A DNA stretch of 64,000 bases from Mangrovivirga halotolerans (lineage in GTDB: Bacteria; Bacteroidota; Bacteroidia; Cytophagales; Cyclobacteriaceae). The stretch spans positions 310,001 to 374,000 of the forward strand of contig NZ_JAPFQN010000006.1 of assembly GCF_026241165.1 (NCBI RefSeq), given 5' to 3'. The notes below the pieces were generated by a model, which was not told the origin of the DNA, ran no database searches, and was given only the letters and a program-made list of their open reading frames with translations. Shown piece after piece: positions 8,158 to 17,317 of this stretch. The translations under genes were made by a program, and so were the position numbers. How positions within the stretch are numbered: position 1 is the stretch's first letter; every line of letters begins with the position of its first letter.

Positions 8158-8844
8158 TTAATAATCAAATTTATAACCGACGCCTTTGATCGTCTTAATG
8201 AAACGATCACCTAATTTTTCTCTGATCTTTCTGATGTGAACATCCACCGTTCTCTCAGCTACAAATACATCAGCACCCCACACATGGTGCAGTAAAATAT
8301 CTCTTCCAAAAATATTATTGCTGTTGCTTGCAAGAAAATATAAGAGGTCAAATTCTTTTTTAGCTAATTGAATCACCTCTTCACCTACTCTTACTGTATA
8401 ACTGGCTTTATCGATCATAAAATCTTTCGTTTCGATCTTTGTCTTGTCATCTACAGCTTTGTTTTCTCTTTTAAACAACGTCTCCACTTTTTTAAGGAGA
8501 GCCCTGGGTTTGATCGGCTTGATTATATAATCATCACCACCCACATCAAAAGCAGCTACCTCGGAGTATTCTTCGCTTCTGGCAGTAAGAAAAAAAACAA
8601 ATGTTTCTTTAAACTGAGGGATATTTCTAAGTTGCCTGCAAGTTTCAACCCCGTCAATATCAGGCATCATTATATCCAGAATAATCAGGTCGGGATTAAA
8701 TTTTTTTGCTATATCAATGGCTTCCTTGCCATTAGTAGCTTCCTGAACCTCATAGCCAGCACTGTTGAAATTATACGCTAGCAACTCTACTACATCCGGT
8801 TCATCATCTACGATCAATATCTTTTTATCTGTTACAGCAGGCAT
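8158..8844 (-). CDS. OmpR/PhoB-type response regulator
   Basis: 228 residues: receiver domain at about 7-123 and a winged-helix DNA-binding domain at about 132-228. The acidic pocket D13-D14, the phospho-acceptor D57 in LIILDIMMPDIDG, T87 and K109 (YIIKP) are all present. The effector domain shows VFVAERTVDVHIRKIREKLG and the C-terminal IKTIKGVGYKFDY wing, close to PhoB-like regulators. It should bind direct repeats and activate or repress by phosphorylation. No histidine kinase lies beside it, so its partner must be elsewhere. It is monocistronic, convergent with the DoxX gene. Confidence 0.95.
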   Translation of the reverse strand: MPAVTDKKILIVDDEPDVVELLAYNFNSAGYEVQEATNGKEAIDIAKKFNPDLIILDIMMPDIDGVETCRQLRNIPQFKETFVFFLTARSEEYSEVAAFDVGGDDYIIKPIKPRALLKKVETLFKRENKAVDDKTKIETKDFMIDKASYTVRVGEEVIQLAKKEFDLLYFLASNSNNIFGRDILLHHVWGADVFVAERTVDVHIRKIREKLGDRFIKTIKGVGYKFDY

Positions 8845-8992
8845 TTGGTTGGTAATATTTTAATACCGCTAAGTTCCTAATCCTATATTACCTCATTGTT
8901 AATAGTCTTTTAAAGTTGCTTTAAGTATAACTGTGGTATGTTAATTAATTAAACAAAAATCTTATTGCCCCAGGTGTCTCGTCATAATGATT

Positions 8993-9016
8993 AAAAAAAA
9001 GCTCCAGGATGGAGCT
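8993..9016 (-). terminator. Intrinsic terminator of the metallopeptidase gene
   Basis: Read on the minus strand: AGCTCC, loop ATCCT, GGAGCT, then eight T. It lies right after the stop codon at 9022. Confidence 0.85.
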
Positions 9017-9021
9017 TATAA

Positions 9022-11433
9022 TCAATAACACTTAATACCCGATCCAATCGGGCTCCCATCGGGAATTTTAGGTGGGGATGCCGGAACAGATTTAAGTTCA
9101 CCCTCCAGGTATTCACTAATATAATTTGACAACAATTTATCCTCAGGCTGGTCAGAGTTAACCAAAGAGTCATTTAATTTCTCGAGGAACACCAGAATTT
9201 CTGCTTTCACTGATACCGATGAGTTTTTGTCTTCTTTTAATTCTATAATTCTTTTTATAAACTGATTTCTAACCGAAAACATGATCTGATTTCCAAATTC
9301 TGATTTACCAGTTCCCTTTTTAATTTCATTTAAAATGCTGTCAAATACATCTTTGACTGTTATTAGATTATCTTCCTGGCTACTTTGTATTGACAGGCGA
9401 TTAATTCTTTGCGGGTTTAATAATGCATTAAAGGTAAATGATGAAGCTGTTTCTGCAATTCCTACAGGATCAAGAACCGGATCAGTTTTTCCCATTAAAG
9501 ATTCTCTTCCTTTCCTGTCTCCATATGATTTAGGCGGTATTACAGATAATATCTTATCACTTAACATGAGGTTTTCAAGTGAAATAGTTTCCAATATGGT
9601 GGATAAAGCTTCGCTTTGAACCTCCGCTGAGACAGGTTCATTTATTAAATTACCTTCCCCTTTTACACTATATCTGTAATCTACCCCTCCAATTAATTTA
9701 ACTGCTGCCTCAAGTTGGTACCGATGAAAGAAATATAATGGTGCCAGCATCTCTTCAAGGTCTGAATACGACCTTCCCTCTGGTAAATTATCAGGCCCAA
9801 ATTTATCAAGAGCAATTTTCCTTATTTTTAAAACTCGCTTTAGTTCTTGATCTGCGCTCAAACCATTATCCCACAAATGTGTTTCAGGGTGAGCCCCATA
9901 TATTGGTCTTGCATCCTGGTCAGAAAGAAAATAAATGCCTTTTTCTGATGCTTCACTGATTACTTTTTTTCTTTCCTCTTCAGAATGGTCTCCATACCCG
10001 TAATTAATAGCCACTTTATCCCATTCTCCAATTCCTGCATCATAAGCAGAATCAAATTTTAATTGTCCGTCTGCTCCTTCGTAAACATATGGATGAGGAT
10101 AATCCATTACTGACTCCCTGCCATACGAACTTGCTGCATAATTATGTGCCAAGCCCAATGTATGCCCCACTTCATGAGCAGATAATTGCCTGATCCGAGC
10201 CAGGGCAAGCGCCATATGTGGAGCGGTATTTGGGTTAAGACCATACGCAGGCACCAAAGCCTGTGCAATCAGGAAATCCTGCCTTACCCTTAAAGAACCA
10301 AGAGTTACCATCCCTTTTACAATCTCACCAGTTCGGGGATCAATTACCTGGACGCCATATGACCACCCTCGGGTTGACCGATGAACCCACTGAATGACGT
10401 TATACCGACTATCCATCGGATGAATAGAGTCAGGCAATACTTTGACTTGAAAGGCATTTTTAAATCCCGCAGCTTCAAAAGCCTGATCCCACCAACTTGC
10501 TCCATCTAATAAAGCAGACCGAACAGGTTCAGGGGTTCCGGGATCTAAATAATAAACAATAGGTTCAACAGGCTCAGAGATTTCGGCTTCCGTGTCTTTT
10601 TTAATCAATCTATGTTTGGTAATGAATCGTTCTTCAATAGGTTGATCAATCGGAGAGGCATAATTATATCTTCTAATACCAAAATAGCCTCCTCCCGGAT
10701 GAAATTTTACAGGTTCAAAACCTTCTTCAGGCAAAGAAACAAAGCTATTCCGCACTTGAATTGTAACGGCGCCGGCAGTAGGAGTTACACTTCTGATTTC
10801 ATAGTCTTGAGGCTCTCCTCTGAAAGTGAGCATGGCTTCAAACTCAGTATTGCGCGGGAAATTAAAACTCTTTTCAGGTAATATGACAGAAGCTTCCTTG
10901 TCAAGAGTATAACTTCCCTGCCCCTGATCCTTTAAAGTTTTAGCAATATTGTGAGCATCTCTTGTGATGAAATCTGTTATATCAATCCAATCGCCATCTG
11001 TACTTCCTGATTTTTTCTTTTCTATAGAAAAAGATGCTAATACAGATTTAGCAAAGGCTTCTTCAACAGCTCTCACCTCAAAACTATTATCAGTAACAGC
11101 TACATAACTTGAATTTGGTTCAATTAATAAGACCTTGTTCCCATACTTACTAAACTTCACCATCCTGGAATTACCCAGTTGCCCTCTGTCCAGACCGATA
11201 TCATTGGAACCAATACCGGCAGTAAGACTGTTTATATAGAGAAAAAGGCTGTCATAATGTTTAACTTTTAAATAAACCTTTTGAGATGCCGCATCAATCT
11301 TGTAATCAAAAAAGCCCTCGACAACTTTTACTTTGTCCTCCTCAGTCTCATCAGAAGCCGCTTGATTTGCCGAAGCACAGGCTGATAATATAAAAAGGCT
11401 GACGAATAGCCTGAATAATTTAATATGATTCAT
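9022..11433 (-). CDS. Metzincin-like zinc metalloprotease lipoprotein (DUF4953/DUF5117 type)
   Basis: The ATG at 11433 is chosen over a TTG at 11466 because it begins a lipoprotein signal (MNHIKLFRLFVSLFILSAC, lipobox cysteine 19). 803 residues, as expected for the Bacteroidota zinc-dependent metalloprotease family with DUF5118, DUF5117 and DUF4953 parts. The metzincin zinc site HEVGHTLGLAH gives H420, E421, H424 and H430, and VMDYPHP after it is the Met-turn. Expected to be anchored at the outer membrane or in the periplasm and to hydrolyse peptides; the substrate is unknown. It has a terminator of its own, and the DUF6702 gene lies 77 bases upstream on the same strand. Confidence 0.92.
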   Translation of the reverse strand: MNHIKLFRLFVSLFILSACASANQAASDETEEDKVKVVEGFFDYKIDAASQKVYLKVKHYDSLFLYINSLTAGIGSNDIGLDRGQLGNSRMVKFSKYGNKVLLIEPNSSYVAVTDNSFEVRAVEEAFAKSVLASFSIEKKKSGSTDGDWIDITDFITRDAHNIAKTLKDQGQGSYTLDKEASVILPEKSFNFPRNTEFEAMLTFRGEPQDYEIRSVTPTAGAVTIQVRNSFVSLPEEGFEPVKFHPGGGYFGIRRYNYASPIDQPIEERFITKHRLIKKDTEAEISEPVEPIVYYLDPGTPEPVRSALLDGASWWDQAFEAAGFKNAFQVKVLPDSIHPMDSRYNVIQWVHRSTRGWSYGVQVIDPRTGEIVKGMVTLGSLRVRQDFLIAQALVPAYGLNPNTAPHMALALARIRQLSAHEVGHTLGLAHNYAASSYGRESVMDYPHPYVYEGADGQLKFDSAYDAGIGEWDKVAINYGYGDHSEEERKKVISEASEKGIYFLSDQDARPIYGAHPETHLWDNGLSADQELKRVLKIRKIALDKFGPDNLPEGRSYSDLEEMLAPLYFFHRYQLEAAVKLIGGVDYRYSVKGEGNLINEPVSAEVQSEALSTILETISLENLMLSDKILSVIPPKSYGDRKGRESLMGKTDPVLDPVGIAETASSFTFNALLNPQRINRLSIQSSQEDNLITVKDVFDSILNEIKKGTGKSEFGNQIMFSVRNQFIKRIIELKEDKNSSVSVKAEILVFLEKLNDSLVNSDQPEDKLLSNYISEYLEGELKSVPASPPKIPDGSPIGSGIKCY

Positions 11434-11510
11434 CGTGTATTTATTAATTCGGTTTTTAATTAACAAAATACAAAAACACGCGATGAAAACAATTTATTTA
11501 CTGAAGGTAG

Positions 11511-11999
11511 TTATCTTTCAAAAACAACATAAGGATTATCCTCATGTAACCTGGCACTTGTCACTTCATCATTATAATTAAAATGAATGATATTAGACTG
11601 GTCATCGTATTTTTCAAAAATCAGTGTGTTTCTAACAAAGAGTTTAGAAACTTTTTTCACATCTTCAACTTCAATAAAAATCATCAAGGCATCCTGATCT
11701 AATTGAGAACCGAGGTATTTTAGAGATGATTTTTTATCGTCTATTCTAAGATTAAAATTCTTTAAAAAATAGGGTTTCAGGATATCATCAAGCTTTCCTG
11801 CCTTTGATAAAGCAATCACATCAAGAGTTTCTCCTTTTACATCATTCAATGCTAACTCAAGATCATCCAAAAAAACACGAGACGTAATTTGAAGTACATT
11901 TTGATCTTTTTTGTGAACAATATCTGTCACGCTTACGTGAAAAGGATGTAGGCTCCAGAAAAATGATAATATCGCCGTTAAAAATATTTTTGCCGTCAT
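11511..11999 (-). CDS. DUF6702 family secreted protein
   Basis: 162 residues with a short N-terminal hydrophobic segment (FLTAILSFFWSLHPFHVSVTDI), probably a signal peptide ending near FHVS. The conserved motifs HPFHVSVTDI, ITSRVFLDDLE and YLGSQLDQDALMIFIEVE fit the DUF6702 family, small exported proteins of Bacteroidota with no known biochemical activity. It lies between a metzincin gene (same strand, downstream) and a divergent HupE-like gene. This neighbourhood of DUF6702, HupE/UreJ and M1 peptidases recurs in the phylum as far as I recall. Family call is from resemblance. Confidence 0.7.
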   Translation of the reverse strand: MTAKIFLTAILSFFWSLHPFHVSVTDIVHKKDQNVLQITSRVFLDDLELALNDVKGETLDVIALSKAGKLDDILKPYFLKNFNLRIDDKKSSLKYLGSQLDQDALMIFIEVEDVKKVSKLFVRNTLIFEKYDDQSNIIHFNYNDEVTSARLHEDNPYVVFER

Positions 12000-12085
12000 A
12001 TTAGATATTTTATATATGTAAAGTTACTATAGTTTATTAATATTGAACTTTTAAGGAGTCACAAAAAATATACCCGTTTTTAAAT

Positions 12086-12655
12086 ATGGATAACTTCTTG
12101 CTCTATTTTGAGCTGGGCCTCAGGCATATATTGGATATAAATGGATATGACCACATTTTATTTGTCATTGCATTAGGTATCATTTTTATGTTTCGGGACT
12201 GGAAAAGAGTTTTAGTTTTAGTCACTGCCTTTACTGTTGGTCATTCGATCACACTGGCACTTTCAGCTTTCGATCTGATTGATTATGATCACAGGCGAAT
12301 TGAAAAATTGATAGTATTAACGATACTTATCACAGCAGTGGCTAACCTTTTCAGAAAAAAATACTCTGAAAATAAAAAGTTAGTCAGTATGAATTCTATT
12401 CTTGCGTTATTTTTCGGATTAATTCACGGATTAGGGTTCAGTACATATTTCAAGACGCTTCTAGGAAGAGAAAAATCAATAATTGGGCCGTTATTTGCAT
12501 TTAATATAGGTCTGGAAGTTGGCCAGATTGTTGTGGTATTAGCTGTGCTGATTACTACATCCCTCTTTGTAAACCTCGCTGGTGTTAAACGACGGGACTG
12601 GGTGTTGATAATATCATCAGCAGTAGCTGGTATAGCTGTCAGCTTTTTAATTTAG
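12086..12655 (+). CDS. HupE/UreJ-like membrane protein
   Basis: 189 residues and six or so membrane helices. The conserved N-terminal blocks GYDHILFVIALGI and AFTVGHSITLALSAFDLI, plus the histidines in SILALFFGLIHGLGF and GLEVGQIVVV, match the HupE/UreJ family (PF13795-like). Characterised members are implicated in nickel or other metal passage; here no hydrogenase or urease is nearby. It is divergent from DUF6702 across 86 bases and 44 bases ahead of an M1 peptidase gene, so it may share its promoter with that zinc enzyme. Metal supply to secreted peptidases is inference. Confidence 0.75.
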   Translation: MDNFLLYFELGLRHILDINGYDHILFVIALGIIFMFRDWKRVLVLVTAFTVGHSITLALSAFDLIDYDHRRIEKLIVLTILITAVANLFRKKYSENKKLVSMNSILALFFGLIHGLGFSTYFKTLLGREKSIIGPLFAFNIGLEVGQIVVVLAVLITTSLFVNLAGVKRRDWVLIISSAVAGIAVSFLI

Positions 12656-12699
12656 AATACAATTTAACAATTCAATAAATTAACAATAAACAATACATT

Positions 12700-14913
12700 A
12701 TGAAGAAAGTATTTCTATTGTTTTCCTTAGTATTTATCTATGGCACTTCTTTTGGCCAGGGGAAATATGAAGGAAAATTTGAGCAAATGGGAACGCTGCT
12801 ACCTTCTCCAAACGTTTACCGAACAGCTTCAGGAGCTCCGGGTCCGGAATATTGGCAGCAACGTGCAGATTATGACATCGATGTCAAGCTTGATGATAAC
12901 AAGCAAACAATTACTGGAAGTGAAACGATTACCTATTATAATAATTCTCCAAACCCTTTAGGCTATATCTGGGTTCAGCTTGATCAAAATATGAGAGCAA
13001 CAGACTCGCATACTCCTAAAGTAGCTACTAATGGAATGCGAGACACTTTGTACAGCAAATGGGTTCCAGGAATAGAGGTTAATGATTATGAAGGAGGTTA
13101 CAACATCAAGTCTGTAACTGATGAGAACGGAAATGACCTGAAGTATTTCATTAATAAAACAATGATGCGGGTTGAACTCCCTTCTGTGATGAATAATGGA
13201 GATACATTCAAATTTAATATTGAATGGTCATATAACATCAACGACAGAATGAGTGATGGTGGTCGTTCAGGACTTGAATACTTCCCGGAAGATGATAACT
13301 TCCTTTACACAATTGCACAATTCTATCCAAGAATGGCTGTTTACAGTGATTTTGATGGATGGCAAAATAAACAATTCCTTGGAAGAGGAGAGTTTGCATT
13401 ACCATTTGGTAACTATGAAGTATCAATCACTGTACCTTCAGATCATATAATTGCCTCCACTGGCACATTACAAAACCCGAAAGAAACTCTTACTGAAGAA
13501 CAAAGAGAAAGATTTGAAAAAGCTAAAACTTCATTTGACAAGCCAGTATTCATCGTAACTGAAAAAGAGGCTATAAAAAATGAAAAGAAAAAAGCTTCTG
13601 ATACAAAAACCTGGGTATTTAAAGCGGAAAATGTAAGAGACTTTGCATTTGCTTCTTCAAGAAAATTTATCTGGGATGCTCAGGCAGTAAAATTACCTAA
13701 TGGTAATACTCCTTTAGCAATGTCTTTTTACTCAAAAGAAGGAAACCCTCTTTGGGAAGAAGAATCTACAAAAGCTGTTGTCAACACATTAAAAACATAT
13801 TCTAAGTATACCATTGACTATCCATATCCGGTTGCTATTTCTGTTCATGCAGCATCTATCGGTATGGAGTATCCTATGATCTGTTTTAACTTTGGTCGTC
13901 CTGATGAAAAAGGAAACTATTCTGAAACTACCAAATACAGAATGATCGGTGTAATCATTCACGAAGTAGGTCACAACTTCTTCCCAATGATCATCAACTC
14001 TGATGAGCGTCAGTGGACATGGATGGATGAAGGACTTAATACATTTGTTCAATACAGAACTGAAGTTGAACAATATGACAACTTCCCTTCTCGAAGAGGA
14101 CCTGCAGCTAATATCGTAAGATACATGAAAGGTGAAAAGCAATATATCAGACCAATCATGACTAACTCTGAGCAGATCCTTCAGTTCGGTAACAATGCTT
14201 ATGGAAAACCTGCTACAGCATTGAACATTCTTCGTGAGACTGTAATGGGACCAGAGTTATTCGATTATGCATTTAAAGAATATGCTAAAAGATGGGCATT
14301 TAAACACCCTACTCCAGCTGACTTATTCAGAACAATGGAAGATGCTTCAGCAATAGATCTTGACTGGTTCTGGAAAGGATGGTTCTACAGTACAGATCAT
14401 GTAGATATTACAGTAGAAAATGTAAGATGGTTCAAGTACACAGAAGACAAAGAAAAACTTGAAAATCAGGTAAGCGTTTCTGCCTCACAAGAACCGGGAG
14501 AAGCTTCTGAAGGTGAAACAGCATTAGAAGAACCAATGTATTTCACTATCGCTGAAACTCCTGACAGATATTACGGCGAATTCATGAATCGTGTAGATGA
14601 AAAAGAAATCGTAAACAAAGCTAAAGACAAAAACTTCTACGAAATAACTTTCGAAAATGAAGGTGGCCTTGTTATGCCGATCATCGTTGAATTCACATAT
14701 GCAGACGGAACTACTGAAACTCAAAAGATCCCTGCTGAGATCTGGAGAAGAAACGAAAATGTAGCAGTTAAAACTTTCGTAACAGAAAAAGAAGTAACAA
14801 GAATCACAGTTGATCCAAATCTGGAAACTGCAGATGTGAATCTTGAAAACAACGTATATCCAAGAAAAGATGTTAAATCTGCCTTCGATAAATTCAAAGA
14901 AGGAACCAACTAA
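12700..14913 (+). CDS. M1 family zinc metallopeptidase, copy 1
   Basis: 737 residues with a signal peptide ending in SFGQ (about residue 20). The M1 hallmark is complete: H421-E-V-G-H425, then 18 residues, then E444 (WTWMDEG). The exopeptidase motif is GMEYP instead of GAMEN, as in many Bacteroidota M1 enzymes. The C-terminal half has the WFWKGWFY block and ends without a type IX secretion domain. It should be a periplasmic or cell-surface aminopeptidase. The next gene is a close paralogue of the same length; the two share N-terminal GKYEGKFEQ and PSPNVYRTASGAPGPEYW. A terminator separates the two genes. Confidence 0.95.
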   Translation: MKKVFLLFSLVFIYGTSFGQGKYEGKFEQMGTLLPSPNVYRTASGAPGPEYWQQRADYDIDVKLDDNKQTITGSETITYYNNSPNPLGYIWVQLDQNMRATDSHTPKVATNGMRDTLYSKWVPGIEVNDYEGGYNIKSVTDENGNDLKYFINKTMMRVELPSVMNNGDTFKFNIEWSYNINDRMSDGGRSGLEYFPEDDNFLYTIAQFYPRMAVYSDFDGWQNKQFLGRGEFALPFGNYEVSITVPSDHIIASTGTLQNPKETLTEEQRERFEKAKTSFDKPVFIVTEKEAIKNEKKKASDTKTWVFKAENVRDFAFASSRKFIWDAQAVKLPNGNTPLAMSFYSKEGNPLWEEESTKAVVNTLKTYSKYTIDYPYPVAISVHAASIGMEYPMICFNFGRPDEKGNYSETTKYRMIGVIIHEVGHNFFPMIINSDERQWTWMDEGLNTFVQYRTEVEQYDNFPSRRGPAANIVRYMKGEKQYIRPIMTNSEQILQFGNNAYGKPATALNILRETVMGPELFDYAFKEYAKRWAFKHPTPADLFRTMEDASAIDLDWFWKGWFYSTDHVDITVENVRWFKYTEDKEKLENQVSVSASQEPGEASEGETALEEPMYFTIAETPDRYYGEFMNRVDEKEIVNKAKDKNFYEITFENEGGLVMPIIVEFTYADGTTETQKIPAEIWRRNENVAVKTFVTEKEVTRITVDPNLETADVNLENNVYPRKDVKSAFDKFKEGTN

Positions 14914-14940
14914 AACAGATTAACAAACGTTTACATAAAA

Positions 14941-14968
14941 GAGGCCGGAGAATTCCGGCCTTTTTTTT
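14941..14968 (+). terminator. Intrinsic terminator between the two M1 genes
   Basis: GGCCGG/CCGGCC stem (14943-14960) with loop AGAATT followed by eight T. Just after it TACTTTTG (14968-14975) matches a -7 element that could start transcription of the second M1 gene, so the copies may be separately expressed. Confidence 0.8.
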
Positions 14969-14997
14969 ACTTTTGCAGGAAACTGAAACTATTATTT

Positions 14998-17211
14998 ATG
15001 AAAAGATTGCACTTAATCGCGCTTACTTTTCTTTCGATTTTTATCGCCTCTGCACAAGGCAAGTACGAAGGAAAGTTTGAACAGCTTGGGACTATGCTAC
15101 CTTCTCCAAATGTATACAGGACAGCTTCAGGAGCTCCTGGACCTGAATACTGGCAGCAAAAAGCTGACTATGATATCAAGGTATCTATTAATGATAAAAC
15201 TCAAGTATTATCAGGCGAGGAAACTATTAAATATTATAATAACTCTCCGAACCCACTAGGTTATTTGTGGATACAGCTTGATCAAAACATAAGAACTCAG
15301 GAAAGCCTTGCCAATACTTCAGAAAAGCAACAAATGGCTTCTAAAATTCCTTCTAAAATATTGAAATCAACTGCTGAATTCAGTGGCTATGAAGGTGGAT
15401 TCGACATAAAAAAGGTAACTGATAAAGATGGAAATGATCTAAAGTATTTCATCAATGGAACCATGATGCGAATTGAGCTTCCTTCAGTTCTATCAAATGG
15501 GGATACTTTTACTTTTAATATCGACTGGTCATACAATATTTATGATCGAATGTATATCGACGGCAGAGGAGGATATGAATACTTCCCTGAAGATGACAAC
15601 TTCGCATATACTATTGCTCAATGGTATCCAAGACTTGCTGTTTACTCTGATTTTGAAGGGTGGCAAAACAAGCAATTCCTTGGAAGAGGAGAGTTTGCTC
15701 TTACTTTTGGCGACTTTAATGTGGAGATTACTGTACCGGAAGATCATATTGTTGCAGCAACCGGATCGCTTCAAAATGCTAAAGATGTTTTAACAAAAGA
15801 GCAAAACAATCGATTTGAAAAAGCAAAAAATTCTTTTGATAAGCCTGTATTCATCGTTACCGAAAAAGAAGCTATCGAAAATGAAAAAGATAAATCGACT
15901 AAATCTAAAACCTGGGTATTCAAAGCAGAAAATGTAAGAGACTTTGCATTTGCTTCTTCAAGAAAATACATCTGGGATGCACAAGCTGTAAAAATCGGTG
16001 ATAAAACTCCTTTAGCGATGTCGTTTTATCCTAAAGAAGGAAATCCTCTTTGGGAAGAAGAGTCTACAAAAGCAGTTAAAAACACTTTAATCACCTATTC
16101 TGAGCATACCATCGAGTATCCATATCCTGTAGCTATTTCTGTACATGCTGCTAATCAGGGAATGGAGTATCCAATGATTTGTTTCAACTATGGTCGACCT
16201 TCAAAAGATGGTTCATATTCACAGCGAACTAAAGAAGGAATGGTCGGCGTAATCGTTCATGAAGTCGGACATAACTTCTTCCCGATGATCATTAACTCAG
16301 ACGAGCGTCAGTGGACATGGATGGACGAAGGTTTGAATTCGTTTATGGAGCATGTTACTATGACAGAACACTATCCTGATTTTGACCTGACTTGGGGTAC
16401 TCCTAAAGGTGTAACTAACTACATGAGAGGCAGTAAAGAATTTATCCGCCCGATAATGACTCAGTCTGACAATATTCTTCAGTTTGGATATAATGCTTAT
16501 GGAAAGCCTTCTGCAGGTTTAGTAATGCTTCGTCAAACGATTATGGGTGAAGAATTATTTGACTATGCTTTTAAAGAATATGCACAACGATGGGCGTTTA
16601 AGCATCCTACTCCTGCTGATTTTTTCAGAACAATGGAAGATGCTTCTGCATTTGACCTTGACTGGTTCTGGAAAGGATGGTTCTACTCAATCGACCATGT
16701 AGACATTTCGGTTGATAATGTTAAATGGTTTAAATATACGGAAGATAAAAAAGTCCTTGAAAATCAGGTTAATGCTGAAGCCTCAGCACAACCAGGAGGA
16801 GAAGACAAGAAAAGCAACTCTTTAGAAGAGGGCCCGTCTTACTTTACGATCACTGATACACCTGACAGATATTATGGTGAATTCATGAACAGAGTAGATT
16901 CGAAAGAAGTAGTTAATAAAGCAAAGGATAAAAACTTCTATGAAGTAACTTTCTCAAATAAAGGTGGATTAGTGATGCCTTTGATTCTTGAATGGCACTA
17001 TACTGACGGAACTACCGAAAGAGAAGTTATTCCTGCAGAGATCTGGAGACGTAATGAAAATGAAGTGACGAAAGTATTCGTTAAAGAAAAAGTAGTTTCG
17101 AAATTGGTTTTTGATCCTGAAGGAGAACTGGCAGATGTTGAACCAACAAACAACACCTTCCCGCAGGCTGATCTGGAATCTGCTTTTGATAAGTTTAAAA
17201 GGGAGAATTAA
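14998..17211 (+). CDS. M1 family zinc metallopeptidase, copy 2
   Basis: 737 residues, signal peptide ending in IASAQG. The catalytic layout is identical to copy 1: H421, E422, H425, E444, and GMEYP exopeptidase motif. Large blocks are the same in both proteins (PSPNVYRTASGAPGPEYWQQ, AENVRDFAFASSRK, FGRGEFAL-like and WFWKGWFYS), while the region at residues 103-125 and the C-terminal part have diverged. Tandem duplication is clear; the two may differ in substrate or regulation. It lies 84 bases after copy 1 and is closed by a terminator at 17234. Expected in the periplasm or on the surface. Confidence 0.95.
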   Translation: MKRLHLIALTFLSIFIASAQGKYEGKFEQLGTMLPSPNVYRTASGAPGPEYWQQKADYDIKVSINDKTQVLSGEETIKYYNNSPNPLGYLWIQLDQNIRTQESLANTSEKQQMASKIPSKILKSTAEFSGYEGGFDIKKVTDKDGNDLKYFINGTMMRIELPSVLSNGDTFTFNIDWSYNIYDRMYIDGRGGYEYFPEDDNFAYTIAQWYPRLAVYSDFEGWQNKQFLGRGEFALTFGDFNVEITVPEDHIVAATGSLQNAKDVLTKEQNNRFEKAKNSFDKPVFIVTEKEAIENEKDKSTKSKTWVFKAENVRDFAFASSRKYIWDAQAVKIGDKTPLAMSFYPKEGNPLWEEESTKAVKNTLITYSEHTIEYPYPVAISVHAANQGMEYPMICFNYGRPSKDGSYSQRTKEGMVGVIVHEVGHNFFPMIINSDERQWTWMDEGLNSFMEHVTMTEHYPDFDLTWGTPKGVTNYMRGSKEFIRPIMTQSDNILQFGYNAYGKPSAGLVMLRQTIMGEELFDYAFKEYAQRWAFKHPTPADFFRTMEDASAFDLDWFWKGWFYSIDHVDISVDNVKWFKYTEDKKVLENQVNAEASAQPGGEDKKSNSLEEGPSYFTITDTPDRYYGEFMNRVDSKEVVNKAKDKNFYEVTFSNKGGLVMPLILEWHYTDGTTEREVIPAEIWRRNENEVTKVFVKEKVVSKLVFDPEGELADVEPTNNTFPQADLESAFDKFKREN

Positions 17212-17233
17212 TAAAATAAAGAAATCATAAAAG

Positions 17234-17265
17234 AAGCTCGTGTTTATTACACGAGCTTTTTTTTT
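17234..17265 (+). terminator. Intrinsic terminator after the second M1 gene
   Basis: AAGCTCGTG/CACGAGCTT stem (17234-17258) with loop TTTATTA, then nine T. Confidence 0.85.
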
Positions 17266-17317
17266 AATATCAGTATTAATATCTTCATGAGAATTTTTTA
17301 ACCTACTTTTTCAACTT

